Positions 18,827 through 26,636 of a stretch of 42,675 nucleotides of DNA are shown here, piece by piece. Below the pieces are notes generated by a model that saw nothing but the letters and a program-made list of their open reading frames with translations, was not told the origin of the DNA and searched no databases. Position 1 is the stretch's first letter. Each line of letters begins with the position of its first letter. The position numbers and the translations under genes are program-made. Origin of the DNA: a bacterium (GTDB lineage Bacteria; Desulfobacterota; Binatia; UBA12015); NCBI GenBank assembly GCA_030430245.1, contig JAUIFY010000012.1, positions 1 to 42,675 of the forward strand, written 5' to 3'.

Positions 18827-18970
18827 CGCGGATTCTCTCGGTTTTTGGGGGGCCGACCTTTAGGCCGGGGCCCCGGGAGGCGTCCGCGGGAGTGGCATCA
18901 CGGGGGCCGGGCTCGTATGCTCCCGTCTCCATTTGCGGGGCCCCGCGCCCCGGAGGAGATTTCGGCGGAG

Positions 18971-19492
18971 ATGGCTAACCTGACCCTGGAAGAGTTCGAG
19001 CAGTGCATGACGGTCCTGGCGGACGGAGGGCCGCCCGAGAAGCTTCGGGACCGGCTCTGCCGCCTGAACGCGTTCCACTCCCGGCGGGGGCTGAACAGCG
19101 TGAAGACCATCTCCTCGCGCCTCTACCAGCTCAGCTCGGGGCTCCGGCGCGAGGTCCCCGCGACCCACGCCTTCCAGGCGCTCTGGGCCGACCACATCGG
19201 CCACCGCCTGAACGAGGACGTCGGCGGGAAGCTCGACGAGCTGGCCGACAAGATCAACGAGAACATCGAAGGATCGGGAGCGATCAAGGACGGGTGCGAC
19301 GATGCGCTCCGCGCCTGCCTGAACGAGTACGAGGAGCTTCTGGCGCGGCGCGTCGGCGGCACCGCGGCCCGGCTGGACACCCTCCAGAAGGCCTATCCGA
19401 GCGTCGCGGAGATCCTGAGGGCCGTTCCCGTGCAGGACGTCCCGCTCGACCCGCCCGACGAAGGCGGCGATCACGACCACCACGACCACTGA
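18971..19492 (+). CDS. Acidic helical protein with His/Asp tail, unknown function
   Basis: 173 residues from ATG 18971. GGAGGAG lies 12 bases upstream and a second GGAG touches the start; ATG 18918 would add 17 residues. The protein is highly charged and predicted mostly helical ([20 protein letters not shown], then [20 protein letters not shown]). It has no signal peptide and ends in DHDHHDH, a likely metal-binding tail such as those of Ni or Zn chaperones. I do not recognise the family. It is divergent from yfiR and 37 bp upstream of an LLM oxidoreductase; no metal enzyme is next to it, so a chaperone role is only a suggestion. Confidence 0.75.
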   Translation: MANLTLEEFEQCMTVLADGGPPEKLRDRLCRLNAFHSRRGLNSVKTISSRLYQLSSGLRREVPATHAFQALWADHIGHRLNEDVGGKLDELADKINENIEGSGAIKDGCDDALRACLNEYEELLARRVGGTAARLDTLQKAYPSVAEILRAVPVQDVPLDPPDEGGDHDHHDH

Positions 19493-19529
19493 TCCGTCGC
19501 GGGTCTTCTCAGGTTATCGCGGACAGACG

Positions 19530-20474
19530 ATGAGCCCTTCCAAACGTCCGATTCGATTCGGTCTCGCGCTCACGCAGGTACGAAGCTCGTGGGACGAGGT
19601 TCTCGAGTTCGCCCGCAGCGCCGAGCGCTTGGGGTACGACTCCCTCTGGGCGATCGACCATCTCGTAGGTGTTCCCGACCCGTCCATCCCGATCTTCGAG
19701 GGGTGGACGGCCATCGCTGCGCTCGCCGGCGCGACCGAGCGGATCCGGCTCGGTCACCAGGTGCTCTGCGTCGGGTTCCGGCACCCGTCGGTCCTCGCCA
19801 AGATGGCCGCGACGCTCGACCACGCCTCCGGAGGAAGGTTCACGCTGGGCATCGGCGCCGGCTGGAACGAAGAGGAGTTCAAGGCGTACGGCCTTTCGTT
19901 CCCGTCGATCGGCACGCGCCTCAACCAGCTCGACGAAGCGCTCGACCTGATCAAGAAGCTCTGGACCGAGGAGCCCGTGAGCTACTTCGGCGAGCAGTTC
20001 CACGTCGAGGACGCCTACTGCCAACCGCGACCGCTGCAGCAGCCGCACCCGCCGATCCTCGTCGGCGGATCCGGCGAGAAGGTGCTTCTGAAGATCGTCG
20101 CCGAACACGCCGACATCTGGAACAACATGGGGTGGGCCCACGGTCTCCTCCCCCACAAGATCGAGGTGCTGCACAAGCACTGCGAGGCTCTGAAGAGAGA
20201 CCCCGCCGAGATCGAGGTCTCCCAGCAGGTCCTCGCCGCGATCGGAGAGACCGAGACGGAGGCGAAGGTCGCGACCGAGCGCGTCGTCGGCGAGCTGCCG
20301 TTCCTGTCGGGAGGCGACGACCTGGTCATCGCAGGGCGGGCCGAGCAGTGCGTCGAGCGCGTTCAGAAGACCATCGACATGGGGGCGACGACGCTGATGC
20401 TGAGCTTCGGGCGCCGCCCGTCGATCGAGACGCTCGAGATGTTCGCGTCCGAGGTCATGGCGAAGTTCCGGTAG
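19530..20474 (+). CDS. LLM class (F420-type) flavin-dependent oxidoreductase
   Basis: 314 residues with luciferase-like monooxygenase sequence: RFGLALTQVRSSWDEVLEFA and AERLGYDSLWAIDHLVG at the start (strand-helix 1 of the TIM barrel), RIRLGHQVLCVGFRHP, ASGGRFTLGIGAGWNEEEF and PHPPILVGGSGEKVLLKIVA. The last motif pair is typical of the F420-dependent branch, but FMN use cannot be ruled out. Substrates in this family range from glucose 6-phosphate to lipids and xenobiotics; none can be assigned. It follows the His-tailed protein by 37 bp and is probably co-transcribed. Confidence 0.88.
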   Translation: MSPSKRPIRFGLALTQVRSSWDEVLEFARSAERLGYDSLWAIDHLVGVPDPSIPIFEGWTAIAALAGATERIRLGHQVLCVGFRHPSVLAKMAATLDHASGGRFTLGIGAGWNEEEFKAYGLSFPSIGTRLNQLDEALDLIKKLWTEEPVSYFGEQFHVEDAYCQPRPLQQPHPPILVGGSGEKVLLKIVAEHADIWNNMGWAHGLLPHKIEVLHKHCEALKRDPAEIEVSQQVLAAIGETETEAKVATERVVGELPFLSGGDDLVIAGRAEQCVERVQKTIDMGATTLMLSFGRRPSIETLEMFASEVMAKFR

Positions 20475-20550
20475 CGGTCTTCCGTACGAGACCACGGCCG
20501 GGCCGCCGTGCCTTGACTCGCCCCGCCGCCTGGCCGATGGGTAGTCCTTC

Positions 20551-20754
20551 ATGCCGGATGGCGAATCATCGCAGGAGGGCGGCACGCTCCTCATGGCCAC
20601 GCTGCTCGTCCTCGGATTGGCGTTCGCCGGCGCGTGGGTGATCGGCTACGTGTCCGGCGACGGGCCCCCGTGGCAGCTGGTCCGGTACTTCGCGATCGCC
20701 GCGGCGGGCGTGATCCTGGTGGCGCTCGTCGCGTTCACCGTGCGGCGACGTTAG
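20551..20754 (+). CDS. Small two-helix membrane protein
   Basis: 67 residues. Two hydrophobic segments are clear: about 14-32 (LMATLLVLGLAFAGAWVIGY) and about 46-63 (AIAAAGVILVALVAFTV). The short loop between holds Gly, Asp and Trp, and the end is RRR, predicting both termini inside. The start at 20551 matches the polar lead-in MPDGESSQEGG; an internal ATG at 20593 would remove it. I do not recognise the family. It lies 76 bp after the LLM gene and ends before a strong hairpin (20871-20889). Small size makes the call less certain. Confidence 0.6.
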   Translation: MPDGESSQEGGTLLMATLLVLGLAFAGAWVIGYVSGDGPPWQLVRYFAIAAAGVILVALVAFTVRRR

Positions 20755-20767
20755 ACGGCGCGCCGAA

Positions 20768-20908
20768 TCACTCGCGGACGTCCGGCAGCTCCACCTCGAA
20801 GTCGTCCCGAGCGAGGGACTCGGCATCACTCGCGTTCGGCTGCGCCCGGCGCTCGTACCATCCTGACAGCCCGGCCCCGTCGGGGCCGGTCCCCCCGCCA
20901 CGGCTCAC
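20768..20908 (-). CDS. Possible 46-residue ORF coupled to the GT2 gene
   Basis: A GTG at 20908-20906 overlaps the glycosyltransferase stop by 4 bp (GTGA) and opens a 46-codon frame ending at 20768. The product starts Gly-rich and ends in an acidic stretch that reads like coding sequence (DAESLARDDFEVELPDVRE) with GC-rich third positions. Against it, the strong 8-bp hairpin at 20871-20889 lies inside the frame and no homologue is recognised. It may equally be the trailer of the GT2 transcript. Confidence 0.25.
   Translation of the reverse strand: MSRGGGTGPDGAGLSGWYERRAQPNASDAESLARDDFEVELPDVRE
20871..20889. terminator. Perfect 8-bp hairpin between convergent genes
   Basis: CCGGCCCC (20871-20878) pairs with GGGGCCGG (20882-20889) around GTC. 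It sits between the small membrane protein (plus, stop 20754) and the GT2 gene (minus, stop 20905), where a two-way terminator is expected. No T run follows on either side, so termination is inferred from position and strength. Confidence 0.45.
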
Positions 20909-21828
20909 CAGGTGGGCAGCGCGTCCACGTTTCCGCCGCGAGCCCCGTCGCGAGTCCCTTCGAACATCGACTTCACCACGCTCCACTGTCCGCGCACCGC
21001 GTAGATCGCCGCACTGCACGTGACGAGTCCGGCGTAGACGGGCACGAACACGAGCCACGCGAGGAGACCCGCATGCTTTCGCATGAGCCAGAGCTGATTG
21101 CGGCACTTCAGGTACGCGGCGTAGGGTGTGATCCCGGCCGTGAAGCCGCGCAGGCCGTCGTGCAGAACGACCGCCCGCGGCGCGATCATCGGTTGGAAGC
21201 CGGCCGCACGCGCCCGGAGGCAGAAGTCGACCTCCTCGTAGTAGACGAGCACGCTCTCGTCGTAGGGACCGACGCGCTCGAAGCACTCGCGCGACACGAG
21301 GAGGGCGGAGCCCATGATCCCGCCGACGCGATACGGCCGGCCGTCTCCGGGGGAGCGTACCTTGAGAAGCGTGCGCGGAACCGCGAGCGACCACGTATCG
21401 TAGCGTTCCCCGAGCGAGAGCGGGTGTCGGTCGGTGAGATCCAGAAGTGCGGGGCCGATCAGGCCCGCACCGGGATGGTCGTCGAAGGCCTCGAGGAGCC
21501 GCGCGACGCAGTCCGGCTCGATCACGGTGTCGTTGTTCAAGACGAACACGTGGGTCGCACCGCGCTCGAGGGCCCGCGCCGTCCCCGCGTTGACCCCGCC
21601 GGCGAAGTGACGGTTCTCGGGCACGCGCACGATCTCCACGTCGTCGTCCCCGTCGAAGGCGGCCTCGAGCTCGGCCAGGTCGGCCTCCTCCGAGGCATTG
21701 TCGGCGATGACGACCCGAACGTGCGGTCCGTTTCCAGCCCGCAGCGAGTCGACGCAAGCCCGGGTCACCGCGGCGCCGTTGTAGTTCACGACGACCGCGA
21801 AGACGCGGGCCTCCTCGGCGGCGCTCAT
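20905..21828 (-). CDS. Glycosyltransferase family 2 (rhamnosyltransferase-like)
   Basis: 307 residues. GT-A fold signs: VFAVVVNYNGAAVTRACVDS at the N-terminus (nucleotide-sugar strand), VVIADNASEEADLAELE, HFAGGVNAGTARAL and FVLNNDTVIEPDC holding the metal/nucleotide Asp. Then VGGIMGSALLVSRECFERVG and DFCLRARAAGFQP, the acceptor-side motif of the GT2 rhamnosyltransferase-like group. Two hydrophobic stretches near 250-280 suggest membrane contact. The probable role is adding a sugar to lipopolysaccharide or another surface glycan at the cytoplasmic side of the inner membrane. It lies 152 bp downstream of the lipocalin-like gene in the same direction as the GT9 gene. Confidence 0.9.
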   Translation of the reverse strand: MSAAEEARVFAVVVNYNGAAVTRACVDSLRAGNGPHVRVVIADNASEEADLAELEAAFDGDDDVEIVRVPENRHFAGGVNAGTARALERGATHVFVLNNDTVIEPDCVARLLEAFDDHPGAGLIGPALLDLTDRHPLSLGERYDTWSLAVPRTLLKVRSPGDGRPYRVGGIMGSALLVSRECFERVGPYDESVLVYYEEVDFCLRARAAGFQPMIAPRAVVLHDGLRGFTAGITPYAAYLKCRNQLWLMRKHAGLLAWLVFVPVYAGLVTCSAAIYAVRGQWSVVKSMFEGTRDGARGGNVDALPTW

Positions 21829-21980
21829 CCGGCGGAGTCTATCAGGAGCGGGAGCTCAGGCCAGGCGGCGTCGGTCGGGCCGGTCCGAGAGAACGGTGTG
21901 ATCGCACCTGCGGACTTCGTCGTGCGAAGGGAGATCGGCGAGCGCCCCTCGGTGCAGGCATCTCCTCGCGCGCTCGTCGT

Positions 21981-22565
21981 CTACGAATCCGCCCGCACGA
22001 AGACGCGCCGCAGATGGAACGGATCCGCGTCCTCGGGCGTCACGTTCAGGTGATTCACGAGGTTCGAGCCGTCGAGCGACCAGTCCGAGCGGACCGTCAC
22101 CTTCTTCCCGCTCGGCAGCGTCGTCGTGCGGACGACGAGCAGGTGGCGATCGGGCGCCCAGACGCTCTTCTGGACGAACGCTCGCTCGAGCTGATCGTCT
22201 CCCGGGTAGTCGACGTCGTCGACCCGGAAATGCTGCGTGCGGGTGCCGAGCGGCGTGCTGCTGGTCCACGCGAAACCCCTGCCCTCCTCCGCGACCTCGA
22301 ACTGCGGCGTGAAGGCTTTCGCGACCGCGCGGACGTACCAGGAGACGTCCATCACGTCGAGCATCTTGTCGATCGGATCCGATGCGTCCTCGTCGAGCGT
22401 CCAGGTGCCGACCCACGCCGCGTGATCCGTGCTGGCAGCGTCCGCCGCGGCGGGCGCCTTCGCGACCGAAGGAACGGACGGCGGCGGCTCCTCCGCCCGG
22501 GCGGACGAAGCCGCGATCAGGAAGACCGCCAGAAACGTGAGCCAGCCAACGCGCGCCGTCGTCAT
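21981..22565 (-). CDS. Secreted beta-rich (lipocalin-like) protein, unknown function
   Basis: 194 residues with a signal peptide (RVGWLTFLAVFLIAASSARA, cleavage about residue 26), a Pro/Ala linker and a beta-rich body. The first strand, HAAWVGTWTLDEDASDPID, recalls the opening G-x-W of lipocalin and calycin barrels (here GTWTLD). Later strands include FRVDDVDYPGD, LLVVRTTTLPSGKKVTVRSD and NLVNHLNVTPEDADPFHLRR. The match to calycins is by pattern only. Start ATG 22565 overlaps the stop of the GT9 gene by 4 bp, so the two are coupled. It may carry or shield a lipid during envelope assembly; this is inference. Confidence 0.75.
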   Translation of the reverse strand: MTTARVGWLTFLAVFLIAASSARAEEPPPSVPSVAKAPAAADAASTDHAAWVGTWTLDEDASDPIDKMLDVMDVSWYVRAVAKAFTPQFEVAEEGRGFAWTSSTPLGTRTQHFRVDDVDYPGDDQLERAFVQKSVWAPDRHLLVVRTTTLPSGKKVTVRSDWSLDGSNLVNHLNVTPEDADPFHLRRVFVRADS

Positions 22566-23716
22566 TCCACCACCTCTGCCACGACTCCGCTCCCGCTGCG
22601 ACCGCCCGGCCCACGCGCCGCGTCGGCGAGCATCCGGCGCGCCGCGGCGATCACCTCCCCCTCCTCGATCCGCTGCACGCACCACCGCGGCTTCCCGTCG
22701 CCGCAAGCGGCGGGTCGGAGGCATGCCTCCCGGCAGGGGAGATCCGGCTGGAGGGCCACGTCGCGCTCGCCCAGCGGTCGCCACACCGCGACCCGGGTGG
22801 CGCCGAAGAGAGTCAGCGTCGGCGTGCCGACCGCCTCGGCCATGTGTGCGGGGCCCGAGTCGTTGCCCACGAAGAGCGCGCACTCCGCGAGGAGCGCGTA
22901 GAGGTCGGCAAGGGCCGGAACCTCGTCCAGGACCAGGCCGCCGCCACATCGACGCGCCGCCCGGAACGTCCGCGCCAGATGCCCCTCTCCCGGCCCGGCG
23001 ACGAAGACGACCGCGGCGCCCGGTTCCGCCTCGAGCGCGTCGGCGACCGCGGCGAACCGCTCCACCGGCCACTGCTTGGACTCGCCTCTCCCACCGGGAT
23101 GCACGAGCACGAGCGGACGATCGCGCCCATCCCCTCGCGCCCGCTCCGCGAGCTCGCGCGCGCGCTCGCGTGCCTCCTCCGCCACGCGGAGCGAGGGCCG
23201 ACGATGCGGCGCCTCGATCCCGACCGCGTGAAGAAGGAGGTTCTCGTAGTCGACGGCGTGCATCGCGACCTGCTCGGCGCGCGTCAGGCGAACGAGATCC
23301 GTCGAGGTCAACCTGCGCCGAAGCCGATCGCTCCAGCGACGCCGGCGCACCGCCGCGTCGTCGGTGATCTCGTGCGAAACGCGTCGGGGCGCGCCCGAGA
23401 GCGCGAGCAGCAACGCCGACTGCTCGTTACGCGAGAAATCGAACGCGAGATCGGACCGTCGCACCTGACCGAGCAGCTGCCACCACCCGCGAAGCCGCGC
23501 GAGGAGCCCACCGCGGACCGGCAGGACGGCGATCTCGTCCAGAGACGCGCAGCCGCGTAGGACGTCCTCGTACCCCTGGTCGACGACCACCGTGATCCGG
23601 GCCCCGGGTCGCGCCTCCCGCAGATTCCGCAGAAAGGGCTCGAGGAGGATCAGATCGCCGACGTACCGCCGGCGGATCACCAGGATGCGAGCGACGTTCG
23701 TCTCGACAGTCCGCAT
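22562..23716 (-). CDS. Glycosyltransferase family 9 (ADP-heptose:LPS heptosyltransferase-like)
   Basis: 384 residues from ATG 23716; the frame is open further upstream to 23815 but that part is Arg/Ser-rich and the family pattern starts here (ARILVIRRRYVGDLILLEPF). GT9 motifs: the N-terminal strand RRRYVGD, then VLVHPGGRGESKQWPVERFA and FVGNDSGPAHMAEAVGTPTL with TLFGATRVAVWRPLG, which forms the ADP-sugar site in WaaC/WaaF enzymes. A Cys cluster near the end (CREACLRPAACGDGKPRWC) is typical of GT9. It should add heptose or another sugar to LPS core, which supports a Gram-negative host. It leads a unit with the lipocalin-like protein and probably GT2. Confidence 0.92.
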   Translation of the reverse strand: MRTVETNVARILVIRRRYVGDLILLEPFLRNLREARPGARITVVVDQGYEDVLRGCASLDEIAVLPVRGGLLARLRGWWQLLGQVRRSDLAFDFSRNEQSALLLALSGAPRRVSHEITDDAAVRRRRWSDRLRRRLTSTDLVRLTRAEQVAMHAVDYENLLLHAVGIEAPHRRPSLRVAEEARERARELAERARGDGRDRPLVLVHPGGRGESKQWPVERFAAVADALEAEPGAAVVFVAGPGEGHLARTFRAARRCGGGLVLDEVPALADLYALLAECALFVGNDSGPAHMAEAVGTPTLTLFGATRVAVWRPLGERDVALQPDLPCREACLRPAACGDGKPRWCVQRIEEGEVIAAARRMLADAARGPGGRSGSGVVAEVVE

Positions 23717-23835
23717 TTCGCGCTCCCGCCCGCGATCCGAGCGGCGCCCCACGGAAACCAGATCCCTCGCGACCGTGCAACGAGTCGCCGCGCCGCCGCT
23801 TGATCGACCGCCCAATATCGGTGAGGACTCTCCCC

Positions 23836-24705
23836 ATGCTTCGCACGTATACCGACGCCGTCTGTCTCGTCACCGGAGGAGCCTCGGGCATCGGAGAGGC
23901 CCTCGGCCGAGAGCTCGCTCGGCGCGGAGCCCGCGTCGTCCTCGCCGACCGCAACGTCGACGAAGCGACACGCGTCGCCGCCGAGATCGAGGCGTCGGGC
24001 GGCAAGGCAGAGGGCGTCGCGCTCGACGTGCGGGACGCGGACGCGGTCGAGGCCGTCATCGCCAAGGTGTTCGCCGACCACGGCCGCATGGACTACCTGT
24101 TCAACAACGCCGGGATCGGCGTCGGCGGCCGGTTCGAGGACCACACGCTCGACGACTGGCGCTACATCATCGACGTCAACGTTCTGGGCGTCGTGTACGG
24201 ATGCCACTTCGCCTATCCGCGCATGATCGAGCAGGGCTTCGGTCACATCGTGAACACGGCGTCGATGGCCGGCCAATGCCCCACCCCGGGGCTGGCGGCG
24301 TACGGGACGACCAAGCATGCGGTCGTCGGCCTCACCCGAAGCCTCCGGGTCGAGGCGGCCGAGCACGGAGTACGCGCGAGCGCATTTTGCCCCGGCGTGA
24401 TCAACACGCGCATCCTGCGCGAGGGCGGCGAGTACGGCCGCGTTCGGGGCGCCGCCGTCGTACTCGACGCGAGCGAAAAGGACATCGAGCGCGCGATGGA
24501 CGTCGACGAGTTCGCGACCAAGGCACTCGACGACGTCGCACGCAATCGCGAGATCATCGTGCTGCCCTTCCCCTGGAAGATCGTTCGCTGGATCGACCGG
24601 CTCTCCGAGGGAGCGATGGCCCGCCTCCAGCGCACGTTCTACCGGCGCATGCGAGCCGAGATCGAGAGCCGCACGGCCAAGACGAGCGCCGACGCAGACT
24701 CCTGA
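23836..24705 (+). CDS. Short-chain dehydrogenase/reductase (SDR)
   Basis: 289 residues from ATG 23836, with GAGGA 10 bases upstream; an upstream TTG (23800) is less likely. Classical SDR signs: cofactor motif TGGASGIG (13-20), acidic end of strand 2 in VLADRNVDEA (D favouring NAD), LFNNAGIGVGG and the catalytic set S143, Y156, K160 (YGTTKHA). After residue 200 the C-terminal lobe is variable, with EIIVLPFPWKIVRWIDRLSE and a basic tail, as in SDRs that work on lipids at membranes. The substrate is unknown. It is divergent from the GT9 gene across 119 bp that show no clear operator. Confidence 0.9.
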   Translation: MLRTYTDAVCLVTGGASGIGEALGRELARRGARVVLADRNVDEATRVAAEIEASGGKAEGVALDVRDADAVEAVIAKVFADHGRMDYLFNNAGIGVGGRFEDHTLDDWRYIIDVNVLGVVYGCHFAYPRMIEQGFGHIVNTASMAGQCPTPGLAAYGTTKHAVVGLTRSLRVEAAEHGVRASAFCPGVINTRILREGGEYGRVRGAAVVLDASEKDIERAMDVDEFATKALDDVARNREIIVLPFPWKIVRWIDRLSEGAMARLQRTFYRRMRAEIESRTAKTSADADS

Positions 24706-24796
24706 ACGATCCGCTCGGCCCGCGAGGGCCGCGGCCCGCGCCTCACCCAGGACGATGTTCCGGCGGAGGCGCCGCCGATCTCACGCCACCGACCTC

Positions 24797-24825
24797 CCTA
24801 TGGCGTTGATGCGCGCGCCTATAGG
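24797..24825. promoter_or_regulatory. Inverted repeat upstream of the MopE-like gene
   Basis: CCTATGGCG (24797-24805) and CGCCTATAGG (24816-24825) are inverted copies with one extra base and a 10-base gap. They lie in the 205-bp gap before the gene at 24911. The rest of that gap is somewhat richer in A/T and has repeated TCGAT/GTCGAT words (24877-24907); no clear -35/-10 pair was found. Confidence 0.35.
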
Positions 24826-24910
24826 TAGCTCTCCATTGCGTCCCGGCAACTGCCGATCGCATCGAATTTGCTGTTGACCGTCGATTGACGATTCGTCGAT
24901 CGTCGATGCC

Positions 24911-26629
24911 ATGATCTACCGAACGGACTTCTCCGCATCCGAAGCGCAGCCCCCCGGCCGACGTCGAAAGGCTACGCTCCCCGATCTCCTCCCGCTCGTC
25001 GTCGCCGTTCTCGCGGTTCTCGTCGCCACCCCTGCCGCCGCCGTCGAAGACCATCTTCATTGCTTCCAGATCAAGGACAGCCTCCAGCTGCGCGGCACGG
25101 TGGACCTGGAATCGCTGGAAGCCGGCCTCGACCCCGACTGCCGGATCGGAAAGCCGAAGTACTTCTGCACGCCGACCGAGGCGACGCCCGGCGCCGTCGA
25201 CGCGACGATCGGAGGAGCACCCGTAGTTGCGTTGCCCTTCGTGGGAGAGGCCGCCCAGGGAGACCGCGTCTGCTACGCAACGCGTTGTCGGAAGCGCAAG
25301 ATTGCCGCTCCTGTCGTCACCGATCCGTTCGGCTCGCGCACCGTCAAGCTCGTCCGAACGGGACTCGTCTGCACCCCGGCCGTCCGCGGCACCCCGTACT
25401 GCGGGGACGGCTTGCTGGGTCCCGGGGAAATCTGTGATGGCTCCTCTCTCGGTGGTGAGACGTGCGAGAGCCTGGGATTCTCCGGTGGAGTGCTCGGCTG
25501 CGCGCTCGATTGTGGGTCGTTCGACACGACCAGCTGCTCTGGTGGGACGTGCGTCGACGGCGAAACACGGGCCTGCGGTGTCGACGTAGGGCAGTGTACG
25601 CTCGGGACGCAGACCTGCTCCGGAGGAACTTTCGGCTCGTGCGCGGGCGCCGTCCTACCCGAGGTCGAGACGTGTGATTCGATCGACAACGACTGCGACG
25701 GGACGATCGACGAAGACGCGGACGGGACACCGGGCGCTCTCTGCGGCTCGAACTGCTCCGGGGGAACGATCACGTTCACGGGCGACGCCCAGTCCGACTT
25801 CGTCGGCTTGACGGGGTTCCAAACGGTCGTCGTGAACGACCAGGAGCCCTACCTCGTGGACGACCCGCTCGGCGAGGTCGTGGCACCCGACGTGGGGGTG
25901 CCGCCCCTACCGAGCTGCGCTGGCGGCCCATGCCTTTCGGGATGGGACGTCCGCAGGGTCTTCTTCGCGTACGAGCCCGAAGCCGACGAGCTCCACATCG
26001 GGATCGACTGCTTCGGCACCTGCGGAGATGCCGACGGCGACGGCAACCCATCGGCAGGCGCGCCGGATTTCGGCTCGTTGTTCGGCGGCATCGACACCCC
26101 GGATCTCTCGCAGGAGGAGTCCGTCGCGATGGCCCTCGACTTCGATCTCGACGTCGCGGGTGTCCTTCCGACGGTCTTTCCGGATCCCCAGGTCCCCTGG
26201 GACGCCGTGCTCGGGGTTCCGGGACGGCAGCCGCTGGGTGAGCCGCCGCTTCCGTGCACGGTAGGCGTGACCGACCCGGACGAGGAATTGAGCATGACGC
26301 ACTGCTTCGGCCTCTACGAACACCACGAGACCTCCTCGCAGCTCTTGTGGGGGCGCTTCCTCCGCGAGTTGGCCGCGGCCCCGGCGTTCGTCGAGAACCG
26401 CAACCCTGCCCCGTCCGCGAGTCGACCCGATCTCGAGTTCACCATCGGGAACGTGCGCGCCTTGCGGACGCTGTCCGGTGCCTCCGTGGACCCAGGCGCC
26501 GCCTGGTCGCTGTTCTTCCAGCTCCTCCTGGGCAGCTCCATCGACGCCGCGGTCGGCGAGGACTTCCTTCCCGAGCAGAACGACTACATCGAGGTGAGCT
26601 TCCCGGCCTGCCCGCTCGGCCCCTCGTAG
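24911..26629 (+). CDS. Secreted Cys-rich protein with myxobacterial repeat and MopE-like metal-binding motif
   Basis: 572 residues. A basic N-terminus is followed by a hydrophobic signal (LPLVVAVLAVLVATPAAAVE, cleavage about 45). Next come a Cys-containing domain (about 46-160), a Myxo-type disulfide repeat beginning C164-GDGLLGPGEICDG, a second Cys repeat (GETRACGVDVGQCTLGTQTC, about 222-243) and the motif C255-DSIDND-C262-DGTIDED. That last is the DCDG/VDED form of the MopE-type metal-binding motif (Pfam 'Cu-binding MopE' family). The C-terminal 290 residues hold DADGDGNPSAG, a calcium-loop-like Asp run, and an unknown beta-rich domain. The protein is likely displayed on the surface or secreted and metal-binding. 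It converges with the sulfotransferase, the stops being 7 bp apart. Confidence 0.85.
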   Translation: MIYRTDFSASEAQPPGRRRKATLPDLLPLVVAVLAVLVATPAAAVEDHLHCFQIKDSLQLRGTVDLESLEAGLDPDCRIGKPKYFCTPTEATPGAVDATIGGAPVVALPFVGEAAQGDRVCYATRCRKRKIAAPVVTDPFGSRTVKLVRTGLVCTPAVRGTPYCGDGLLGPGEICDGSSLGGETCESLGFSGGVLGCALDCGSFDTTSCSGGTCVDGETRACGVDVGQCTLGTQTCSGGTFGSCAGAVLPEVETCDSIDNDCDGTIDEDADGTPGALCGSNCSGGTITFTGDAQSDFVGLTGFQTVVVNDQEPYLVDDPLGEVVAPDVGVPPLPSCAGGPCLSGWDVRRVFFAYEPEADELHIGIDCFGTCGDADGDGNPSAGAPDFGSLFGGIDTPDLSQEESVAMALDFDLDVAGVLPTVFPDPQVPWDAVLGVPGRQPLGEPPLPCTVGVTDPDEELSMTHCFGLYEHHETSSQLLWGRFLRELAAAPAFVENRNPAPSASRPDLEFTIGNVRALRTLSGASVDPGAAWSLFFQLLLGSSIDAAVGEDFLPEQNDYIEVSFPACPLGPS

Positions 26630-26636
26630 GCCCGAC

